From Arthrinium phaeospermum (taxonomy: Eukaryota > Ascomycota > Sordariomycetes > Amphisphaeriales > Apiosporaceae), in contig QYRS01000012.1 in NCBI GenBank assembly GCA_006503535.1, forward strand, positions 620,001 to 684,000: a DNA stretch of 64,000 nucleotides, written 5' to 3'. Under the pieces are notes generated by a model. The model was not told the DNA's origin and did not search any database. It saw only the letters and a list, made by a program, of their open reading frames with translations. Below, one piece after another: positions 57,755-64,000 of the stretch (position 1 is its first letter; each line of letters opens with the position of its first letter). The position numbers and the translations under genes were made by a program.

Positions 57755-60573
57755 ATGCCTTCCGACGACAAGTCGCAATATACCCCGGCCCCGCCGATTC
57801 CTACCTACGACGAGGCCGTCCACAGCTCCGCCTCCAACAATGACTGGCAACCCCCGCCGCGCTCACCCGCCGACTACAGACCCGACGCGGAAACCGAAGC
57901 CCAGTCCCTCCTAACATCGTCCGCGGGCCAGAGGCCAAGAGTGCCCGCCGGCTACCGGCCGCCCCATGTGGAAACCGATGATGAAGAGTCGAATTGGAGC
58001 CTCGAGAGTGATGACGACGACGATGCGCCCGAAGATGCCCAGATGCGACGAGAGATGCAAGAGCTGGAAGTCGAGGACCCATTGAACGGCTCCCATTCCA
58101 GCAGCAACTCGTCATTATGGCGGAAACGCATCAACTTCTCCCTCCCCCAATGGAAATGGCGATGGCGCCTGCCGCGTCTTACCGTGCGGCTCCCCCGACA
58201 GACCGACGGCATCACCGAGTCCAGGACCGAGTCTGGCACCCAGGAAACAAACCCCAACGAGAACGAGAGGAGGTGGATTCTGCCGAATGTACCGACTGTG
58301 CAAAACCTACCGAGTTTGCCAAAGATCAGTATGGACAGTGCCGCCGTCCTGATCCTGATCGGCCGACTGCTGGCCGTTTTCCTGATTTTGGGTTTCTTAT
58401 ATCTGATCTTCATGAGCGACTTGTTCGCCAACTTCTCCCGCCGCGTGGGTGGCAAAATGTTCGACCCGGAGAGCGTCCGGCTGCACGTACAGATGGCCAT
58501 CAGTCCGGGGCGGATGCGCGATACCCTGCAGCACTTCACCAGCTATGCCCACATCGCGGGCACCGAAGGCGATTTCGCATTGGCCATGGATGTCCGCAAC
58601 GATATGTTGAAGAGCGGGCTGGAGGACGTCCGCGTCGACGAATACTACGTATATTTGAACTACCCGAAACCGGACGGCCGGGCTGTCGAGATCATGTCCG
58701 AGGATGGGAAGAAGGCGAAGTGGAGCGCCAAGCTGGAGGAGGACGATACCGGTGGTGCCACGGCTGGAAGGCAAACTCTGGCTTTCCACGGTCACTCCAA
58801 GTCGGGCAACGCCACGGGCCCTCTCATCTACGCCAACTACGGCAGCCGGGAGGACTTCCAGAAGCTCAAGGACAAGGGCATCGAGACAAAGGGCGCCATC
58901 GCCCTTGTGCGGTACTACGGCACCCAGGGCGACCGGGCATTGAAAATCAAGGCAGCTGAGCTTGCTGGATTCGCTGGCTGCCTTATCTACAGCGACCCTG
59001 CCGATGACGGGTTTGTGAAGGGCCCGACGGCACCGGAGGGGCGTTTCATGCCGGCGGACGGCGTCCAGAGGGGCGGCGTCAGCTTGATGAGCTGGGTGGT
59101 CGGAGACGTGCTCACCCCCGGCTGGGCGAGCACCAAGGGCCAACCACGGATGATGACGAACCAAACAAAGGGCCTGGTACAGATCCCCAGTCTTCCGCTG
59201 GCTTGGCGCGACGCGCAGGTCCTGCTGCAGCACATTCAAGGGTTCGGTGAGCCGTGCCCAGACGAATGGCGCGGCGGTGTGCCGGACGTTGAATGGTGGT
59301 CGGGCAATTCATCTTCTCCGATTGTCAGGCTGAGGAACGAACAGGACGAAAACGAGCAGCAGCCCATCTGGAACATTTACGGGAAGATCGTGGGAATTGA
59401 GCAGAATGAGAAGAGTATCATTATCGGAAGCCATCGCGATGCTTGGGGTTTCGGTGCGACGGACCCTGGCAGCGGCCAAGCTGTGTTCCTCGAGGTGGCC
59501 CGGGTCTTTGGTGACCTCCTTGCCCGAGGTTGGAGACCACTCCGAACCATTGAGTTCATGAGTTGGGACGCGGAAGAATACAACCTCATCGGAAGCACCG
59601 AGTACGTAGAAAACAACCTCGACGCGCTCCGCGACGACGCCTGGGCCTACATCAACCTCGACACGGCCGTGACCGGTCCGGATTTCGCCGCCGACGGCTC
59701 GCCCATGTTCAAGGCCGTCTTATCCAAGGTCCTGGAGCGAGTGGACGACCCCCAGCGCAACGTGACGTTGCACGCGCTCTGGGAGGAGAAGCGGGCGAAA
59801 CTCGGGGGCCTCGGGGCCGGCAGCGACTACGTTGCCTTCCAGGACATTGCCGGCACCAGCTCAATCGACATTCGGTTTGAGGGCGACCGGTTCCCCTACC
59901 ACTCGAGCTACGACAACTTCGATTGGATGACGCGCGTTGGCGACCCGGACTTTGTGTACCACGGCCTGCTGGGGCAGGTGCTGGGGCTGCTCATCCTCGA
60001 GCTCGCCGACCGGCCCGTCCTGGCGTTCGACGTGGGCGCGTACGCGCGCGCCATGGGCCGCTACCTCAGCGATTTGTGGAAGTTCTGCGAAGCCAAGGGC
60101 GTCAAGCTCGACTTCGAGCCCCTCAAGAAGGCAATCAACGAGGTGGAGAACTCGGTGATGCAGACACAGCTCTGGGCCATCAAGTGGGAGCAGGACGTCA
60201 CGAACGCGAACGGATGGGAACCGGCCGCGCTCGGGCGGCTCCGGACGGCGTACAATACAAGGTTGGCCGACTTTGAGACGGCCTTGCTGGACCTTGAGTA
60301 TGGCGGTGGGGTAAGTCATGAATCTCTTTTCCTTCTCCCTCTGTTTCCAGTTACTTTTATTAACACTGCTTCCAGATTCCAAACCGGACACAATTCGTCC
60401 ACGTCGTCTACGGGCCGCAGCTGTGGTCGGGCTATGACGAGGCGTACTTCCCCGCGATCCGGGACGCGGTGGAGTCGGGCGACATGCAGCTGGCGCAGGA
60501 GATTACGGACAAGACGGGGAAGATCATATCGGAGGCGGCCAAGGTCATGATCCGGGAGAAGGCTTCTTCCTAG
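57755..60573 (+). CDS. Type II membrane M28 peptidase of the glutamate-carboxypeptidase-II / transferrin-receptor family (917 aa)
   Basis: Exons 57755-60310 and 60376-60573 (65-nt intron without a stop). A roughly 195-residue acidic cytoplasmic tail is followed by one membrane helix at about 197-221, then the lumenal part: protease-associated domain, M28 domain and helical dimerisation domain. All zinc and catalytic residues of the active family are seen: H560 (SHRDAW), D570 (TDPGSG), E607 as base and E608 (DAEE), D636 (YINLD) and H716 (FPYHSS). Spacing from H560 to D570 and from E607 to D636 equals that in human PSMA (10 and 29). An active metallopeptidase is therefore likely, unlike the inactive transferrin receptor. 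The yeast relatives Tre1/Tre2 and Vps70 act in vacuolar and transporter sorting. Confidence 0.92.
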
Positions 60574-61162
60574 TCCTTTACCTTCCTATATCTTATAGCT
60601 TTTGTATTCTTCTTTTCTTTCCTTTTCCAAAGAGGTGTGGGTGATGTACGAAAGAGAGGCAACTCGTAGTCAGGTCGCGAGAGCAAAAGATGCATTACTC
60701 GGCGCAATGGGGAAATTCTGAAATTCATTCTGTCTATATTGTTTCTGGCTCCCTCGAAGCGATTGGTGCTGGTGCAGGAATAAGGGTACCGTTCAGTGAC
60801 GCTACCTACTCTGCACGCAGTGGTTGGCGCGTAGCAACGTATGTACAGGGGCTTGAGTGGTTTCTCGGAACAGGCAATGATGGCGGTAGGTTCTCGGGTG
60901 TCACAGTTTGGCTTCGGATGTATAAATAAACGATTATTTTAAATACAACCCAATCTGACGCTGCTACAAGGTCATAACCTAATACCGGATGCTCCAAAAC
61001 TCCGCAGTATCAAAGCGCCCCCAAAAATACGAAACATTATAAATATGTACATGGCATGATATATCGTGAAAACATCCTGAACAGGATGCGAGTCGTCCCA
61101 AACCGAGAGCCCTAAATAAAAAGTCCCAGCCCGGTCGAGTTAGGCCGAGTCGTAACGCCCGC
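60574..61162. other. Convergent intergenic region
   Basis: 3' flanks of the peptidase gene and of the minus-strand unknown gene. Nothing else recognised. Confidence 0.45.
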
Positions 61163-62215
61163 CTACCCGACCAACCTCAGCTGCTTCCGCAAGAACTCGG
61201 AGAGCCCCCGCTCGACGCTGGCCGAGAGGGAGGCGAAGAGGATCATGCTCGTGTTGGAGGGCGGGGGGCAGTGCACGACGTGCGGTACGATCTCGAGCTC
61301 CTCGATGCCCCCGACCTGGGCCAGATCAGCGACCCAGTCGAGGCTCTCGTGCTTGATGTCGGCTAGCAGCTGGAAGTCCTCGGCCGACATCTCGCGCGGG
61401 GGCCCCGCGAGCCCCGCGGCCGAGGACGTGTACGAGGCCGGGGGCTTGCCGCACTGGACCACGAGTCGTATCTTGCGGATCCCCTGGTGCTGGTAGGTTT
61501 GGGCTTGCTGGAGTTGCTGCTGCTTCTTCTGCGGCTGTTGGCTTTTGTCGTTGCCGCTGCTGCTGCTGCTGCTGCTGCTGCTATCGGCAGAAGATGATGG
61601 CAAGGGCAGGAGTTTGGACAGGTAGCGGCACACGGACTGCCACTCGCAGCGGTCGCTGTTGAAGCCATAACCGGCGACGGGCCCGCGCTTGTAGAGGGAG
61701 ATGGCGCGGACCATGGCGCGCGAGGCGGGCGTCAGGTCCGACAGGAAGGGCTCGACGGCCTCCATGTCGGCGCCAAAGTCGAAGGAGTGCTGCGCGTACA
61801 CCAGGTGCGACGTCTCTTCGTGCACGAGGCGGCTGACACGCATCAGGGCGGCGCAGATGTAGAACTCTTCGTCACTGGCGCCGCTGCTGCTGTTGCTCTT
61901 CTCCTGTTCTCCAGTCTTCGTCGCGGCGGCTTTCGCTGCCACCGGTGGTGATGGCAGGTAGCGCTGCTGCTGGTGGAACGGGAGCGGGGCCTGCGGCTGG
62001 TGGTAGTAGTACGTGGTCTCATAGCTGCACCGGCGCTGCATCATGGCCTGCTTCTCCAGCACGTGATACCGGCTGCGGATCCGCGTCGGGGTCGGCGGCA
62101 GGCGGTTCTCCCCCGCATTGCGGATCTCGATGGCGGCGTCCTTGGGGTGGGTGAACAGGTGGCTGTAGATGAGTAGCCGGATTTCGGCCGGGATGGTGGT
62201 GAGATACGAGTCCAT
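61163..62215 (-). CDS. Hypothetical fungal protein, F-box/2EXR-like N terminus (350 aa)
   Basis: Intronless, ATG at 62215. It opens with IPAEIRLLIYSHLF, the pattern of short F-box-like or 2EXR modules found in many uncharacterised mould proteins. The middle part (FYICAALMRVSRLVHEETSHLVY) is the usual continuation, in which a conserved 'hereditary' helix precedes VYAQHSFDFG. Low-complexity inserts follow: a Gln/Pro/His block, a serine run encoded by a (GCT)n tract at about 61553-61582, and a Gln/Lys block. Ends with a helical LSEFLRKQLRLVG. No membrane or secretion signal. If the F-box reading is right it could recruit substrates to a ubiquitin ligase, but this is weak. Confidence 0.68.
   Translation of the reverse strand: MDSYLTTIPAEIRLLIYSHLFTHPKDAAIEIRNAGENRLPPTPTRIRSRYHVLEKQAMMQRRCSYETTYYYHQPQAPLPFHQQQRYLPSPPVAAKAAATKTGEQEKSNSSSGASDEEFYICAALMRVSRLVHEETSHLVYAQHSFDFGADMEAVEPFLSDLTPASRAMVRAISLYKRGPVAGYGFNSDRCEWQSVCRYLSKLLPLPSSSADSSSSSSSSSGNDKSQQPQKKQQQLQQAQTYQHQGIRKIRLVVQCGKPPASYTSSAAGLAGPPREMSAEDFQLLADIKHESLDWVADLAQVGGIEELEIVPHVVHCPPPSNTSMILFASLSASVERGLSEFLRKQLRLVG
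61553..61582. repeat. Trinucleotide (GCT)n tract coding polyserine
   Basis: About ten GCT/TGC units, read on the minus strand as AGC serine codons. In frame within the hypothetical protein, so it tolerates unit gains and losses. Confidence 0.8.
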
Positions 62216-64000
62216 ATCGTCTGAAGCCCGAAAGGTACGATAGATGATGTGGTTGGTGTCCTGTCCTGAGTTGAAGATAGGCTCAACGGTGCAACAGTTT
62301 GTTATAAGTCAGGTGGGGTGACAAATCTCAAGGTAAGCGAAGCAAGCTGGCGAGAGATTCCGGGCAAGTGTAAGTGTAAGTGGTGGTGGGCATAGAGATC
62401 CAACAAGGTGCTCAGCCAGGTCTCGTGAGCGGGAGGACGGGGCCGAGCTCGCATCTTTATACGTAGTCGGTCCCTGGATAGCAAGTGAGCGGGATAGGGA
62501 TAGGGATGAGACTTGCGCTGGGCCGGACTAACATTGGACGCCCCGAGCCCACGTCAGCGTATCATGGTTGCTTCTCCCTGTCGTACTTTGGTCCCTGTCA
62601 GATTTTAGTCACGGGGTATCTGATTAACCGAGCATAAGCAAATAGTTACTCCTCCGTACATCCATCCCCGAGTGCGTCCATGTCGTTGGCTCATTACGAG
62701 TTACCCCCTGCGGCTCAGAGGAATGGACTGCATGGTGGCCCAGGAATGGCGGCGGGGGCCAACGCTTGGGGGGACGATAGTGCGGTTGCTGCCAATAGCG
62801 ATCGCTCTTGGCGCCCACGCCAATCTGTGAAGCGACGGATTGAGTCGATCGCCTTGCAAAGTCCGGTACTCCGCGGCTCGGTGATAACGAACCGCATCAT
62901 TCGCGCGCCCTCACGCCACAAGTACGGGAGAGAAATGTCGTATGGCCGTGGCTTCTGGCAGGCTTGGATGGGCGAAACGGCGACAGACGAGGACCTCAGG
63001 TGATAATCAGCAGTTGCGAATGCGTCTCCGCCGATTTGGCGCAGGCCCCGTTTCTATGCAGTCACGAGCGGAAGCGGCAGCCCTGGCACCTGGCTGGCCT
63101 AAGCCTAGAGTCATCTGAAGAGCTGCTTGGTGCCCGCTTTTCGGGCTTACCCCACGTTTTGGCGAGAGGCCTGGCTTCTAGGATAGGCATCTCGGCCGCC
63201 CATCATTGAGGAGTATTGGGCTTGGCATCTCCGACCAGGAGACGCCGTGTGACTACATCTCTTGCTTCCCCGACTTCTCTCCTGCGATCCCCTCCCCTTT
63301 TTGCCGCCTCGTGGAAGGTCCGGAACTGAAGGCAAGAGGCGCCGGTTGCATCTCGAGATTCAGAAAAGTGAGCTGATTCACCACCTTAGCGGCCCACACG
63401 GCCCGTCTCGTTGGTCCACCACCCGGCTCTTTTCTCTTTCAATCTGCCCAGCTTTCTCGGCCAGAGTGGGATCCTATATTGATCTATAGTAATAAGACCC
63501 CTGCCCGGACGGCTATTTCGTCACCTTGATCGTCGGGTTTCCGTCTAACTCCCCATTGCTCAGCGTTGCGAGCCGAGGGACGCCGGACCAAGGGGTAATC
63601 GCCCATGTCCATGTAATGCGTAGGTAGGCAATCCACTAATTGTGATTGGCTGGCTTTGTAATGCTGATGGAGCCGTAGATTTAACTACGTCCGTCTGTCG
63701 AACCATCTGACGAACCCTCTCTTCAACTCGATGTGCATTGCTTGTCCATCGCAATTGCGTTTGTAGCGATTGATCGCTTTGTGTCCGCCTACCGCGCCAA
63801 ACGACTGGCAAGATCTGGAATCTTATCGACGCGCGCCATGGGGCTGCTGAGTTGTGTGGCAATGTTTCCAAAGCAGCTCATCGAGGCCTGGGTTCGTATG
63901 GGCACGCGCGTGTTGAGCCGGCAACACCGCTGAGGCTGCGCGGGGTTGGAGATGTACTGAGCTTACGCTGCGTGTTCGTAGTCGTGCATGGCAAAGGCAC
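62216..64000. other. 1.8-kb terminal stretch without a supported gene
   Basis: A plus-strand frame of 107 codons at 62680-63003 has a plain ATG but no domain, and its composition is like the surrounding DNA. Other frames are shorter. A gene that extends past the window edge cannot be excluded. Confidence 0.35.

Noticed and set aside
57755..60550. Reading the peptidase frame straight through to 60550
   Set aside because: The 3' part in that frame is an Arg/Ser shadow; a GTAAGT-CAG intron at 60311-60375 restores a conserved C terminus.
62680..63003. 107-codon plus-strand frame near the right end
   Set aside because: No domain, no biased composition, no splice or promoter evidence; kept only as a remark in the intergenic entry.

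Overview
The window looks like nuclear DNA of a filamentous ascomycete (Pezizomycotina). Genes are separated and transcribed singly. Most carry short introns (about 50-135 bp) with GT-AG ends and CTAAC/CTGAC-like branch sites. The protein families are typical of moulds: Zn(II)2Cys6 regulators, HET-domain proteins, a Pth11/rhodopsin-like membrane protein, a berberine-bridge-type oxidase, a Baeyer-Villiger-type monooxygenase, an aromatic O-methyltransferase and small cysteine-rich secreted proteins. I cannot name the species. I saw no rRNA, tRNA, CRISPR array or intact transposon.

Layout. 0-5.3 kb (minus strand): a small hypothetical gene, a small membrane-protein gene with a broken frame, and a frame-broken Zn2Cys6 regulator whose zinc cluster contains a 20-nt microexon. 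8.6-11.6 kb: a second, intact Zn2Cys6 regulator, divergent from the first across a 3.3-kb spacer. 12.4-19.8 kb: an accessory metabolic and secreted group (monooxygenase, GNAT acetyltransferase, eight-cysteine secreted protein, FAD oxidase). 20.2-29.2 kb: a possible recognition or cell-death neighbourhood, with a HET protein fused to a multi-pass membrane region, a second HET protein tail-to-tail with it, and an AAA ATPase. 30.2-32.1 kb: a small secreted six-cysteine protein and an unknown protein. 33.1-45.6 kb: conserved trafficking genes in the order VPS9/CUE Rab5 exchange factor, P4-ATPase lipid flippase, VPS35 retromer subunit. 47.3-48.5 kb: an O-methyltransferase. 50.8-62.2 kb: a rhodopsin-like membrane protein, a long tail-anchored coiled-coil protein, a transferrin-receptor/glutamate-carboxypeptidase-II-type M28 peptidase, and an unknown F-box-like protein.

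How the genes fit together. The housekeeping genes at 33-46 kb and 57.7 kb all act, in known homologues, on endosome/Golgi/vacuole traffic. The 12-20 kb group could modify a small molecule, but no backbone synthase is present, so a complete biosynthetic cluster cannot be claimed. The HET-HET-AAA stretch is the most system-like part. Both HET genes carry a disabling-looking lesion: a 7-bp tandem duplication in one and an in-frame TAG in the other.

Caveat. Several otherwise good genes break frame exactly where one base appears to be missing from a homopolymer (near 3505, 3533, 3630, 52172, 55382, possibly 1861). This looks more like consensus errors than biology, and raw reads would settle it. 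Exon limits were derived by hand from splice signals and frame continuity.
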